A DNA stretch of 64,000 nucleotides from Sarcomyxa edulis (lineage: Eukaryota > Basidiomycota > Agaricomycetes > Agaricales > Mycenaceae). Below the pieces are notes generated by a model. That model was given only the letters and a program-made list of their open reading frames with translations. It searched no databases and was not told the origin of the DNA. The translations under genes were made by a program, and so were the position numbers. Of this stretch, positions 1 to 12,190 are shown in pieces. The stretch is taken from NCBI GenBank assembly GCA_009761415.1, contig QUOL01000005.1, positions 2,046,001 through 2,110,000 of the forward strand. The letters are read 5' to 3'. The number at the start of each line of letters is the position of its first letter. Position 1 is the stretch's first letter.

Positions 1-925
1 TGCTAAAGATAACGGCCTCCATCGGATTTTACTGTCTTGAGAGATCCCTATAAAAACCCGCTATTTCACAAGAATGCCTCCCTTACGGCTTTGAGCAGAT
101 TTGTGCTCCGCGGCATGTATCCCTCGATATTGGAGTCATTGTACGGTCAACAATCTGGAACTCGTCTTATTGCCAATACGGCGGCGTTCTCGAAGTTACT
201 CAATTCGAGGGCAATGCCTGTTTGCGACAGTAACCAAGTACAGTACTTATCCTTCGCATTTTTCGATCACCCTGCTTATCACCACCCTCTAGCAAGGTTT
301 TACCAAATTAAATTCCATACCAAAATTCATCCCACTAAGCTAAGTCGGAAAAGCCTTTGTTTCGGTCAATTCCGTCTATTGACCTTCGAGAACGCTCTCC
401 CGCATTGAAGTCACCCAGCAGACTGGAGACCGAAGGTATATAGCGCTCTTCCGGAACTTTACTGTGCCATCTTCTGCCGTCAGCCACGGATATAATCTAT
501 TTTTACAATCCAGCGCCGATGGATCTGAGTATGTATTTGAGATCGTGACAAACTCGATGATAGTGCTGGGCACTGTTGCCACTAGGTCTTATCTAAGTAG
601 ATTCATGAACACAGTCGGAATTAACTTGGCCAGTGGGGATGAGTCTCAGCACGTAGAATCGAGGCGGTAAGGTGGTGCTAAGAATTGCTACCATCAGTGT
701 GAACCGCGACTCCCACTAGCCCCAGGATATGACAAAGCTCGCCTCGTATTAGCTCTTCGTTGAGCAGAACATATGAATGACCTATTAGTCGCTGTATTGA
801 ATCAATGGCCATGCACGAGTTTTGGTATAAAGATACTCGGGTCGCATCAAACAGGCCTACAGAGTAAATAAATATTACTCCTGTTTTATGAATGGTGTCC
901 ATTTCCAAAGTACATAAGTTACATC
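1..925. other. No supported gene at the left edge
   Basis: I see several short open frames on both strands, none with a recognisable domain or a convincing chain of exons. The stretch is 3' to the Fic gene, which ends at 926. It may hold its 3' UTR and the edge of a gene lying outside the window. Confidence 0.4.
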
Positions 926-2482
926 TCAAGGTTCCATTCCTTCTACGATGGTAACAGAGATATCGAGTGCTTGTGCGAAGCACTGGACTAAATCATTGTA
1001 ATCATTGTCTCTGGCCTGCATGTTTTCCAATGTCACTGCGAACCGTTGAATTCAGATTGAGGGTTACCTTATGAAGCCCTTCATAATAAGCCTTTTTGAC
1101 ACTACTCGTGGCAGGGATGCATAGCGGTGGAAGCCCAGCATGTACGAGGGGTATCGAAGCAATGAGGCGAGCAACTCGACCGTTACCATCCTAAGATGTA
1201 ACATGCAGTCGGGATAAGAAGACATGACGTGCAGGACTACGACCCACCTCAAAGGGGTGACAAGCTGCAAATACCAGATGTAACCATGCCGCCGTGGCAA
1301 AAGGATTTTTCTTCCAGTTTTTCAACCATTGCTAATCAGAGGAATGGAGCATTAACAAAGGTAGAAAACAACGGTCGAAAAAATGATTCAACTCGGGCCA
1401 GATGGGTGAATTTGGAGAGCTCCGCATCGACTTTGTCGAACGGGCAAAACTGGACTCGAGGGGGTCCTGGGATCATGACATTTTTTTGCGAATGTTGACG
1501 TGTAACGCCAGCGTTGAGATACCTGAGCATGCTATGCCCTTCATCATCAGATTTTAGAGGTAATATAGTCGAAGTCCTCAGACAGATTCGATGGATGTCG
1601 CAGAGAAAATCCACGGTGAACTGATTGGGATCATCTGCGACGCGTAAAATTGTTTGTAAAGCCTGATGCATTGTTTATGTGAGGAAAAAACAAACGAAGA
1701 CTGGGATACGTACCTCATAAGAATCTCGAAGTATCTCTACAGTCAGAGCTCTGTCTTGGAGAACGCTGTCATCGAGGAAATCTACAGCAGATGTTTCGAA
1801 TCCGTGGCGAACCAACTGGCTCACGGACTAAAAGGTAGTTTGAGCTGATGGAGAATTCGGAGAGAGGGCGTGGATTCACCCGAGAGGTCAACAAAAATGA
1901 AAGCTCCAGCATGTTTGTTTGGACGCATAGGTATCTCGAAAACATCTGGGCTAGTTGTTTTGACCCAGAATTCATTGCCTCCCATCTAGTCTGTATGAAT
2001 GGAGCTCGCTCTGGTGACATTGGAATGATAGGGAATCGTAAATTGCTAGTAGGATACCAGGGCTGGTTGAATATCCCTTGCGACCAACGGGTCCCTGCAA
2101 GACAGGTTAAATCCATACAGAAAGGAGCCAAATAACACGCACGATGGTTATCTGCATTGGCCTTACACAGCTCGTCGAACTCGGCTACGAAGGTGTCAAA
2201 AACAGGATCAGTTGGGATCACAGTTTGTACCTACCGTGGATAACAGGCCAAATGTCAGTCGCACACAATTGATGAAACAGTCATACTCGCCTCTTTATAG
2301 AGAGTCAGTGCTGTGGCACGAGAATTGAGTGCCGCGCGTATGTCTGCAACGCGGACAAGGAAAAACGGAGTATGATATTTGACAAGAAGCCTATCCTCCC
2401 AAAGCCTAGCGGTCGCCACAAGTTCTTCGGCAGCCTTGGCTTGCAAAGAGGCCAAGAAACGCTCGGTGTCTTCTTTGCCCAT
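926..2482 (-). CDS. Fic (Fido) domain protein, probable AMP-transferase
   Basis: Fic enzymes transfer AMP, or less often another nucleotide part, to hydroxyl side chains of target proteins. The model has seven exons: 2287-2482, 1880-2184, 1714-1827, 1393-1662, 1248-1331, 1068-1190 and 926-1015. They join in frame to about 393 residues. The catalytic motif HPFEDGNGR (about residues 320-328) is complete but split by a 56-base intron exactly between HPFE and DGNGR. Upstream family signatures are MFSRYL..QTNMLE (helical N-terminal part), LVRHGFET, and GVTRQ...VQFCPFDKVD. Downstream is RVARLIASIPL. The catalytic His, the phosphate-binding acidic/Gly residues and Arg are all present. Exon 2 contains an optional 48-base in-frame intron (GTGCGT..TTGCAG), which would give about 377 residues. 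One intron starts with the weak donor GTTGAA. I saw no clear (S/T)xxxE(G/N) inhibitory helix. The ATG at 2482 opens the exon, with an in-frame stop a little upstream. Targets are unknown. Confidence 0.82.
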
Positions 2483-2852
2483 CGGCGGAGGATTCTTAAA
2501 TATCCTTTGGTTCAGTCAAGTGTTCTAGCCAAGACATCGATCCAGGTGATTTACCAGAAGATGCTCACTCGTAAACGAGGAACTATCGAAAGGGTGTACG
2601 CGATTGTCCATCCTGTTGAGTGTCAGTGAATGGATGCAAAAAGGAGGGTAGCCAAGTTGAATCCGTAGAAGCTGTGCAGAGCTGCCATCAACACTCATCC
2701 CTGACGTCATAGTGAACACGCAGTGCTGATACAAGATACAACGTCCATGATCAGATAATACAAAAATTGTACAAGAACGTGAGCCTGCAAGACAAAGTGT
2801 GATAAGACGTGAACACCTCTTGTAATAACGAGAAAAGTATGATAATGTACCT
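2483..2852. other. Intergenic, Fic promoter and TOF1 3' side
   Basis: This lies between the 5' end of the Fic gene and the 3' end of TOF1, both on the minus strand. A short minus-strand frame (2525-2734) has no recognisable content. I take this as promoter and UTR sequence. Confidence 0.4.
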
Positions 2853-5800
2853 CTAATCCGAATCCGAGTCCGAAATGACCAATCGATTTCTTCGCTTACG
2901 GTTTGGCTCTACGAGCTCAGGAGTGACAGCGCGCTCGCTGTCCAATCCGTTCTCAGGGCCAGATATCGAAGGATCTCCCGTTATTTCCGGGTCTCCAGCT
3001 TCAAGTTGCTTCGGGTCGGCCATCTGCGGGGAAGAAGGAATGATATCCGACGGACGAGGTTTTATTCGAGGTTTAGGTCGTGGCCGTGAATTTGGTGTCG
3101 TTGCCTGCCCTGTAGACGGAGATCTAGACGTGTTAACGGGTTCCGTATCCATTTCCAATTCGCTGTCGTGCTGGCTCTCGTCGTCTTTTGTGAGTCCTTC
3201 AGGGAGGATGGCTGACTCGTCGTCACCTTTTCGTTTCTTGTTTCCCGGGTTTTTGTCCCCTACTTTCCTACGACGCTTCTTAGTGCCAGTTGCTTTCATC
3301 GTTCCGATACGACCGCCTCCGTCTGCAGCCGCTGCCAAGGCTGCCTTGGCTCTCAAACCCTTCTCTTTCTCCAAGAAAGCCTCGATGTCTCCATACTCCT
3401 CGTCGCTGTCTTCAATAAATTGAGCGGACTTGTATTGCTCCTTTTCCTTCTTCTTCTTTTCTTTTTTCTTCTTCGTTCGGGGTTCATCGTCGTTTAAGAC
3501 GACATCAAGGTCCGAGTCAGGCGAGGGAGATCGTCTACGTCTACGCCGCGTTTTCTTGCCAAGTAGTTGACTTGGGCTTTTGCCCTCTAGGTCGATGGGA
3601 GTTTCGAGAAATTGATCGATGACAGCGAGAGTGCTTCGAAGGTCTGATGGTGTGATCCCAGCCGGGACGTACCATTCTAATTCATCTGCGTCTGTATTCG
3701 ACGGTAAGTAAGCATTCAAAATCGCCGAAAGAGAAGGTGACATGCCTTCATCCAAAATGAAAAATTTGGCCAGGCGGAAAAGAAGTTTGAGCTGAGGGTT
3801 CTTGGTTGCGGCATCGGCCTGTTCATCATTGAGATACGGAATTACTGACGAAAGCGGTCAGATACGGAGCTTCTACAACGTGAGGCGAATAACTCACGGT
3901 AATCAGTCAACTTGGCGAGTGCGTCGGTTGAGGGGGCCTGCAGCTTCAAAATTGCGTCGACATCTTCACGCTCGTCTAGGGTATCGTCCTCTTTCGCGTC
4001 AATATCGTCGATTATCCTCTGCCGCTGGGCTATGACCACGGTCAGAATCTAAATGCAGGATGGAACACAAGTTTCAGACATGAGTAAAAGAAAAGCAAAA
4101 AGCAAAAACTCACGTCCTTGGTCCAACCAACCAATTCTGCTTGGCCACCCTCGACAAGAGCAGCGATAACAATGCCAAGTTGTTCACTCCACGAATAACC
4201 TTTCTTAACTTGCACCTCCTGTGGGAATCGCGTATCTTCAACGGTCCGTTTCTCCCGCTTACTCTTTTCTTCTGGCTGCCAACTCGAAAATTGTTTCCAG
4301 TGGCCACGGTTTTTGGGAAAGAATGCCTGAGTCGTTAAATCAGAATGTTGTGGGACTAGACAACGATCATAAATTCGCACCTCGATAGCAAGAAACGAAT
4401 CCTCAGCGAGAGCTTTGAAGAAGCGGCGCAAGATAAAGTTAATCAAACCGACGAGATCTTTGTAAGGTTGTTCACGAGGGAAGGTTTTCTGATCAGCGAG
4501 AATCGTTTTGAAGAGGTCTAGAGTCGATACCTGCAACGAGGGTCAGGGTCAAGGTAAGACATAAAAAAGACCCGCGGAGACGAACATTGAAGTATAGTCC
4601 TTCTGCTTTAGCTCTGACGACCTGGCGGTGCATCAAACTGACCACGCGTTTGACGTTCTCCGAGGAGTCAAACTCTCTGTAACGAGCTAAGTATATGAGA
4701 AGGGTATGCGTGATTTCTGCATGTGCGAATTTCTGGGCAATCACTGAATAAGCGAACGAACGGGTTATGTACAGAACAGAAAAGTCAACGAAACTGACCA
4801 TTTCGAACGCTTCGAACGTGAACATGGTTTCATGTATGAGTTCCTCCGGCTCCATCTCTTCCTCCTCCTCTACATCAGGTATACCGTCCCCTTCACTCAT
4901 ACCTATACAAAAAAAAATTGAAAATCAGTCCGCTCTCCCATTCACCGACAAACCAGGAAGTGAATACCAACCTTTTCCTTTTGCCTTCCTTCTCACCTTC
5001 TTCTTCTGCCTCACATACGTATCTCGCCCACCTTTACCATCGCCACTCCACTTCTCTAACATCTTCATCAGAGCATATGCCAGCCCCACACTGGAATCCA
5101 GATACTTTAACGACTGCGTGCCAAGCTTATATCCCCTTAAACTCTCGAACGCTATATCCAGAACCTCCCCGTTATAGATGAGCTGCTGCTGCAATACCTC
5201 CGCAGCCTCGTTTAACACCGGATCAGCGATTTCCGCCATGGACATGTTATCAATGAGGACAAGCAGTTGCGTTAAGCATTCGATACCCGCCTGGAGCTCT
5301 GTCCATAATTTCGGCTATCAAGCCATTAGCTTGTCAAAGAAAGGGACTTCGAGATTAGGAAACGTACTTTCTCCTCGACGGCCTCTCTCATCCGCTTCAG
5401 CACCCATATGATCCACCCGCGCTCTGTCACCTCGGCTATGATGCTGAACCCCCATTTTCTCTCCCCTTCCGGCGTCTCCGCCTTTTCTTTGCTACGCATC
5501 AACAAGAAAAATTCGAGAAACCATTTCGTGACGAACAAGAGCCTTAGATTGTCTTTCTCGGATATCTTCGCTCGCTCTGATTTGATATCCTTCAAAAGAC
5601 CCGCCAGGAACGCTATCTCAACATCAGCCAGGACTCGGCGAAGAATAAAGACGGAAAACTCACGGTTGAAACAAGCTTCCAAGAACTCCCCTGCCAGACC
5701 CTGGAGAAGGATCTTCGCCTCTACCGATAAATTATCTTGCCGCATAAGCTCGTCCTCCTTTGGATTTCTACCCCTCGATTTCTGCTTTTTCGTCATATCC

Positions 5801-6928
5801 ATGATACTCCCCGCTTCACGTGAGATAGCCTGTTGGCGATGAAGAACGAAAGCCTGTGTACCGGCTTGTCCATGCTCGGAATCAGCCTCGTTGCCCTTGT
5901 CGACGAACTCATCTTTCACCACCCCATTTTGAGACTTCTTGTTAGGGTTCAATTTCACCGAGATGGTCGTCCCGAAACGAGAATGACGTGAGGAAGCCTT
6001 GCGTGAGAGATCCCGACGCGTTCGTTCTTCTGCGGCGAGGAGTCGTTGGAGGTTTTCCGCGGGTTGCTAGGACTTGATGGTAAGAAGTCGGCTCGCATGC
6101 TGTTGGACAAAAACATGTCCTCACCTTCTTCTGATCTGCAGTCAACGAAGTCGGTTTAACGCCCCTGAAGAGAAGATAGAATATTTCGAGAACGAGGGTG
6201 TTCCATCCGTTCACGAGCGGATCGTTCACGGTGTTTGAGGCTATCGTCAAGAGTAATTCGAGGGTGTGGGTTTCGGACAACGCACGAATGAGCTTGGACT
6301 GTAATCCGGAATACTCGAGTTGGTCCGCGCTGAGATGGATGTTCGGCGTCAGATCCTTAATGAACGCCATATTCCGAATGAGATGCAAGGCGACATTTAT
6401 GATTTGACCGTCGCGCTCTACTCTCTGTTTCGGGGGTTTTGCAAGAGGTGGAAGCATGATGCCGAACAAAGCCTGCATGACGCCTGGTTTCAAAAGTGCT
6501 GCCTTGTAGTTTAGGTGGCTTTGTAAGAGCTGTGTATAATCGGTTCCCTTGTCCAGTTGTTCGTCCAGTTCCTTGAGTTCCTCCGCCATATCTATCGGCC
6601 AGGTCATCGCTGTCATCAAGTCCACGCACGCTATAGCCCGTTTATCCTCTACCAGCCCTTTGCCGGCCGTTGCGAGTAAGATGGGTACGAGATCGTTGGG
6701 TAGTACGCGGGTTTCCCAGAATATGCGAGCGACAGTGCGTTCGTCGTCCGTATCGTCCTTTCGCCATAGCTTCTTGAGATCTTTGAGACAGCCGTAGACT
6801 TCGTCACCTAGTCTGTATACGCCTTGTTCATGACCTCCGAGGGCATCGACTACTCTACGAACGACAGGCTCGAGTATAGCCCGTCTGTCGATGTAAGATT
6901 CGGAATCTTCAGAACCTTCAGATTCCAT
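2853..6928 (-). CDS. TOF1: Timeless-family replication fork protection protein (Tof1/Swi1)
   Basis: Tof1/Swi1/Timeless pairs with Csm3/Swi3/Tipin at the replisome, pauses forks at barriers and relays checkpoint signals. The N-terminus (MESEGSEDSESYIDRRAILE) leads into the TIMELESS helical repeats: ETRVLPNDLVPIL, then HLIRNMAFIKDL and NGWNTLVLEIFYLLF. The next exon carries the family hallmark SRHSRFGTTI. Later exons keep HETMFTFEAFE and HTLLIYLARYREF. The last exon has the C-terminal EQYKSAQFIEDSDEEYGD block inside a Lys/Arg- and Asp/Ser-rich disordered tail ending SDSDSD. About ten short introns leave roughly 1,150-1,200 residues, normal for the family. The ATG at 6928 starts the conserved N-terminus. 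The gene is head-to-tail with the SANT gene upstream. Only small exon boundaries are in doubt. Confidence 0.93.
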
Positions 6929-7064
6929 GAACGCGAGAAAGACGCGGGCAACGCGACGAAAGATAGTGAAAACGCGATAGAGAACGAGAGTAAAAGTAAA
7001 ACGCGTGTCGCGTTTTGGCTACAAACAAGATCCAAACTAATAATAACATTAACTACTATAAGCG

Positions 7065-8439
7065 CTAGATACCCTCCCCTTCCACTCCAAATCTCTTCAG
7101 TTTCTCAAAATATTTCTGTACTCGACTCGCCACCTGCCTTGGAGTTCTTTTCCCATCCATAGCCTTTGATATTTTCTGCCATCGATTCCGTTCACCGTCT
7201 GGTATTTCTTCCAGAAGCCGTTCGAGGAGGTGTTGTTCCGAGATCGACCAGGCGAGTTTGTATGTTTCGGGCTTGGGTTTGGAGACAACATTGGGAATGT
7301 CGACCATTTCTTTCTTCGGCTTCGTGTTGGTCTGTTTTGCTTTGGGTTTTGGGCTACGGGGCTGAGGGGTCGTCTTCTTCGAGACGCGTTTTCGTTTGTT
7401 AGATGGCGGCGACACAGCTCGCTCTTGTGGTTGTGGTTGTGATTGTAACTGATCGACGAGTTTTGTGGATGGTCGACGGGTACGTATGGCTTTGGTTAGA
7501 GCTATAGGTGGATACGCAATGACGGAAGCAGGACTACGTGAGCGAGTCGAGGCAGGCGTGATCACGGTGGTATCGCCATCGGTCTCCATTCGTGAGCCCT
7601 CCTGTGCTGGTCCATCAAGCGAGATATCAACTTCCCCACTCTCATCATCCAAATCCCTCCGAACGAAAACTCCCGAAGGTCCCCTAGCCCTTCGATACCC
7701 AAACCCAGACAAAGGTATAGTCAACCCTCCACAACTCATCATCTTCCGTTTCTTCAACGCTCGAATCTTGGCCTGCTCTCGTTCTCTCTTCGCTTCTTCC
7801 GTCGCGCTGATCTTTGTCTTGTTCTCGTCTTCCTCGTCTTCCTCTTCGGATTCATCTTCCTGCGGTAACGCTTCTATTCTGGCGAGCAGGGGGTCAACTA
7901 TATGCCTCCTCGACTCCTTGACTAATTTCTGGAGATCAGATAGTTCGGAACGTTGATATGGTGCGGGTTCATTGACGGCACGGGACTGAGTCGCGAGTGT
8001 TTTTAATGGTGTTGGGTCTAAGGGAAGGAAACATCGTCAAGGAAGAAGGCAGACAAACAGATTCATGCATACCATGAGTAGCGTAAAGAGACCATTCAAT
8101 AGTACGGGGTGTTTCAGTGTCCAGAACCGGTTGGTCACTTAATTTAAACCTACTCGAAGTGTCGGGAGATTCCAACTAGATCCCTCGACATTAGAAAGCT
8201 TTTCCCCATCCTGGAAACCGATTTTGAGAAACACACTCACTTGACGTAGAAATTCAGCAGGCTGCCTTTTAAGCGCCTTGAGCCGTTCGATATCGGATTG
8301 TGTACGGGCGAGAAGAGCACGGTGTGTCTCTATGAAGGTCGAAAGAGCTTCAAGACTATTTGACGAAAACCAGAGTATAGGACATCTTTCAAACGGAGAA
8401 AAGGAGAGGCACATACGTTTGGGTGCGTTTATTATCCAT
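7065..8439 (-). CDS. ZZZ3-like SANT/Myb chromatin protein
   Basis: The protein has one C-terminal SANT/Myb domain of the ZZZ3 type. It reads WSISEQHLLERLLEEIP, then RNRWQKISKAMDGKRTPRQV and ASRVQKYFEKLKRFG, close to the animal ZZZ3 pattern of a trailing ASRVQKYF helix. ZZZ3 is a histone-reading subunit of the ATAC acetyltransferase complex in animals, so a chromatin role is inferred. The four-exon model is 8417-8439, 8241-8355, 8073-8175 and 7065-8017, giving 397 residues. It starts MDNKRTQTLEALSTFIETHR, a coiled coil also seen at the start of fungal relatives. The middle is acidic, then Lys/Pro-rich and probably disordered. I see no ZZ zinc finger. The tiny 23-base first exon was chosen because it is the only upstream ATG whose splice phase fits. 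Confidence 0.75.
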
Positions 8440-8753
8440 TGAGGTGAATTTATTTCTGGAACCGTCATGAGCAACTGCGAAGAAACCTCGAGGTCTTTCA
8501 CAATGAAGATATGAATACGAAGACCCCTGCTGGAAGAGCGAGAGGTTGGGGTCGTCCAAAAAGTCCGGAAAAATGACTCTAAATTTAGACCTGCGTAGAA
8601 AGTCCGACGTTCTTTCCTGCCACCTTCAACCTCGTCGATTTCCACGTATCATACCCACACCCACAGGCACACCCACACACATATATACCGGTCACTGGTA
8701 GCTGCCAGCGCATTTGAACACTTCCCCAGTCCCCCCACGCAGACAAAACCCCA
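8440..8753. promoter_or_regulatory. Divergent promoter, ZZZ3-like gene and PBDC1
   Basis: About 314 bases separate the two divergent start codons. The right part is rich in CACACC repeats (about 8651-8680) and C-runs just before the PBDC1 ATG. No strong TATA element is evident. The shared promoter role is inferred from gene order. Confidence 0.5.
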
Positions 8754-9841
8754 ATGGCCGCACCATTCGATCCTCAAAATGCTCAAAATCTCATGGAGGT
8801 GCTTCATCTTGTCGTTATTATGCTATGCTTGAGACTCAACGTATCGGTTGGATGTGGTGTGATCTAGATTGAGAAACAGTGGGTCTCGATACTGCTCTTC
8901 ATCTTGTAGGTACTTGATCGACGTATGTAGGTTCGCTGTCAAAGCTGTAGAGCAAGCGCAGGTGAGTCGGCGCGCAGGACTATAGAAGAGTCGATAAGAA
9001 TCGATCTTACTCACTCCCCCTTCTCATTCTAGACATACTGGAACCTCTTGGAGAGAATCTCTCCAAAGGAATTACGTCTCACCAAGTGAGTCTTTCGAAC
9101 CTACTACCATATAGTCATGCTATGCATCACCCTTCTCGTTCTTACACACCCACGACTATCTCTCTAGACTGGACGACGACATATACGAGCACACAATGAA
9201 AGCATTCCCCGAATTCGCCGAGCCCCCACACCACAAACTTGTCAAACTGGATGAAGATTGGATGAAGAGCAAGGAAGGGAAGGAACGATGGCGCGCGTTT
9301 ATTGAATCGTTGGTATTCCTCTCGTTTTGATTGCTCTGAACTCGACCAACCTGATCTCTTAAACTGCTTCATTTTCACTCGTCCCGTCCAGCTATAAAGA
9401 AGTGAAAGACTATAATTTTGGATGTTTGATCCGGACAGATGCTGAGGACGAATATGGGGAGCGCAATACTATCTTTGGTACGCCTTTCGTGTTTCTTTGT
9501 TGATGTCTCTTGCCGATCTTTATTGATGTTACCATCCTTATTGCAGTAACACGGATACAGGTGAGTTGACCATTCAGTACTTATCGACCTCATACTAACA
9601 GTGCTCAAAATGGAATGGCTCAGTTCTACGCGATCGAAGTATGCATATCTCAACTCAATCAATTTGTCTATCGACTAACCATCATGATCATATATCTCAG
9701 ATCGCGCGAAACAAGCTTGGGCTGAACGACAAAGCACACGAGATCGCGAAGGTTGAAGCTGCAAAGGAAAAGGCCGAGAAAGAGAAGGCCGAGAAGGAGA
9801 AGGAGAAGTCCAAGAAGAAGAAGGCGTCCGGAAAGTCTTAG
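8754..9841 (+). CDS. PBDC1 / YPL225W homologue
   Basis: A cytosolic protein of about 178 residues built from about eight small exons. The order of family motifs is complete: IEKQFAVKAVEQAQTYW, ISPKELRLTKLDDDIYE, KERWRAFIES, DYNFGCLIRTD, ERNTIFVTRIQFYAIEIARN. The yeast member YPL225W has been linked to ribosome-associated folding of nascent eEF1A; earlier databases call the domain 'polysaccharide biosynthesis' without good reason. The C-terminal 45 residues are an unusually regular Lys/Glu helix (repeated KEKAEKEKAEKEKEK) ending SKKKKASGKS. That is longer and more charged than I expect for the family, and may touch ribosome or RNA. One intron near 9309 seems to need the donor GTTGGT to keep the frame. 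Confidence 0.85.
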
Positions 9842-10074
9842 TATCCATCACTAGCACGTCGAAGCACGAGAAGGTTGAAGAGTTTAATTTATTTGGCTAA
9901 TTCATTCATCGCAAACAAGCTTGATGGTGTATGCATGCGCAAGGTGTTGGTATATTAAGGCTGGGTAGTAAATAGGTAGCCCAGTAAGTACACAATGTCA
10001 TGGTGAGCGAGCAAAAGAATAGCATGTCTAGATCGCAATGAAAAGATTAGGTAGAAAACCGTGAAGTGAGTAGA

Positions 10075-12021
10075 TTACCTCCTCTTCCCCAACACCTTGA
10101 CAAGCGCAGCCTTGACGACCCCAACCGCCTTCTCCGTCTCCTTCTTCGTCAACGCACTACTAATCGCCAACCGAATACTCGGCCTGGTCTCCACCAACTC
10201 CTGTCCTCTCAACCTCTTCGATCTCGTTATAAGCACACCTTGCCCTAACGCCTCCTCAACGACATCTTGCAACAACTTCTCCTCCGCTTCGGCATCCCAC
10301 GTCGGTACCTCCCTGGGTATAGGCGACGCAGGGTTCGACGGCTTCAATGAGATGGTCGAGGCAGTCGCAGGAGACAAAAGGCTAGGCGTTATGGAGCGCA
10401 CGTAGATATGGATGAGGGGAGAGGCGGGGTGAGATGGAATGGTGATGCAATCGACGCGGTCTAGGATCGATCTTGCGGCGCGGACGTTTTCTTGCAGTGT
10501 GCTTAGGATGGAAGGGGTCGATCGTAGGATGCTGATTCCTTCTGAGGCGCTGACGGCGAGTAGGGCTGGCATCGAGGCTGAGAAGACGAATGAAGGACCG
10601 TTGATGACCTACAGGGAAAGTCAGTATATACGCAGTCAACGGCACTCTGATCCGGCATACCTGGTGGTCCACTACGACTTGAGATCCAGCACAGAAGCCA
10701 CCTCCGGCACAAAGCCCAGTTGCTAAGGAACCTACCAACATATCGATTTTTGAGGCCTAAGAAAGGATTTTCGTCAAATCTGAAGATGCAAGTAGGAAGG
10801 GTGAGTCACACACAGGAACGTTGTACAATTCCGTCAACCCACGACCTGTTCGACCGACTGTACCAAACGAGAAACCTTCGTCGAGAATGAGACGATACTT
10901 GTGTTTATACTTCAACTCGATCTAAGAAAGGTGCATTAGGACACTGTCACATGCCAATGATACCAACGACTCACGAGTTTTGGTAAATCAACCATAGCAC
11001 CATTCCTCTCAAAGATACCCTCCGTAATAATAAATCTCCGTGTCAATGGCATTCTCCTCTTCCTCCTGTCCTTCTCCACACTCTCTAAGACCTGCTCAAG
11101 ACTCTTCAAATCATTATGATCGAACCACCTCACAGTCGAACGAGAGATCTGGATACCCTTCTGGATGGCAAAGTTCACCCCACGGTCCGCCACGATGATA
11201 TCACCACGTTTGCAGAATGCGGGAATGACGGAGGAGATGGTGGAGAACCCTTGAGAGTAGAGGATGGCGGCGTCTGTTCCTAGGAAATCTGCTACGTCTC
11301 GTTCTAAAGTCTGATGAACGTCTACATACAAAGTCAACGCCTAGAAAAGTGATATGGGTTTGAGTTGGAAACGTACCAAGAGTCCCATAGAACCCAGGAG
11401 GCCCACAACTGCCGACACCGTATTTCCTCAATGTCTCCACAGCGCGCTGCTTGATATGCTCGTTCCCAGCCAACCCAGTGAAATTGAAGCTCGCAAGGTT
11501 GATAGCTGATTTGCCTGTAGTGATAAGCTTGGGTTTGGGTCCATTGGGACCGGCAATGACGGGGAGAGCTGCTAGGTCGTATTGGTCACGAGCAGAGAGA
11601 GGCTGACCCAGAGGTTCGGGCGTCCATTCGTTGACTAGTTCGTCTACTTCCTGTAAGATTGTTAGCGGTGTAACAAACAGTGATGAGCTTCATGACACAT
11701 ACTTGTTCATTGAACTGGATGAAATGTTTGCCAGTGCGGTCAGCTCTTGTTCGACTTTGCAAAAGGGTTCGGATAGCGAATATGATAAGGATAAGTTCTA
11801 AAAGAGAGCGACCGGGGTCGTTTTGGTGACTTGATTTGACATAGCGGGCAACGACTGGTTGGTTGGTTAGTCGGTTGACTCTACATAATCTCGAATACCA
11901 TGTTGGACTCACCTGAAGATCCTGGTAATTTATAGAAAGTAGCCTCAAAGACTGTGAAAGAACGAGAAAGAAAGTCAAACAACGGTTCTAGCCTTGAGGA
12001 TGCATCTTCCAGGGAGTCCAT
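10075..12021 (-). CDS. LCB1: Serine palmitoyltransferase subunit 1, copy A
   Basis: Lcb1 is the non-catalytic partner of Lcb2 in ER-membrane serine palmitoyltransferase, which condenses serine with palmitoyl-CoA in the first step of sphingolipid synthesis. The N-terminus is a membrane segment ([16 protein letters not shown]), followed by [75 protein letters not shown] and [12 protein letters not shown]. As expected for Lcb1, the PLP-lysine motif of Lcb2 is absent. The CGPPGFYG segment, which holds the cysteine altered in human SPTLC1 neuropathy, is canonical. The usual ESLSFG motif instead reads DEGFSFG. The start ATG at 12021 gives [20 protein letters not shown], matching copy B. The frame looks intact across about seven exons, roughly 500 residues. 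Confidence 0.9.
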
Positions 12022-12190
12022 CGCCGTGCCAGAGAGTCAGCCTGAGACCTGTGAAACCGTTTTTCAAACTGAATTGGCGCGTTTCCATTGTGTGGCTAAT
12101 CCTTGCAGTGTAAATCGCGTGCCGAGGTGCCGACTACCACTATTAGTTACTACGTTTGTGGTCTATCGACAAGTTTCTCCTTAGATTAGT

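Noticed and set aside
8440..8645. N-terminal extension of the ZZZ3-like gene through a long open frame
   Set aside because: The frame has no ATG and does not join in phase. The 23-base exon at 8417-8439 gives a start that fits both splice phase and the family N-terminus.
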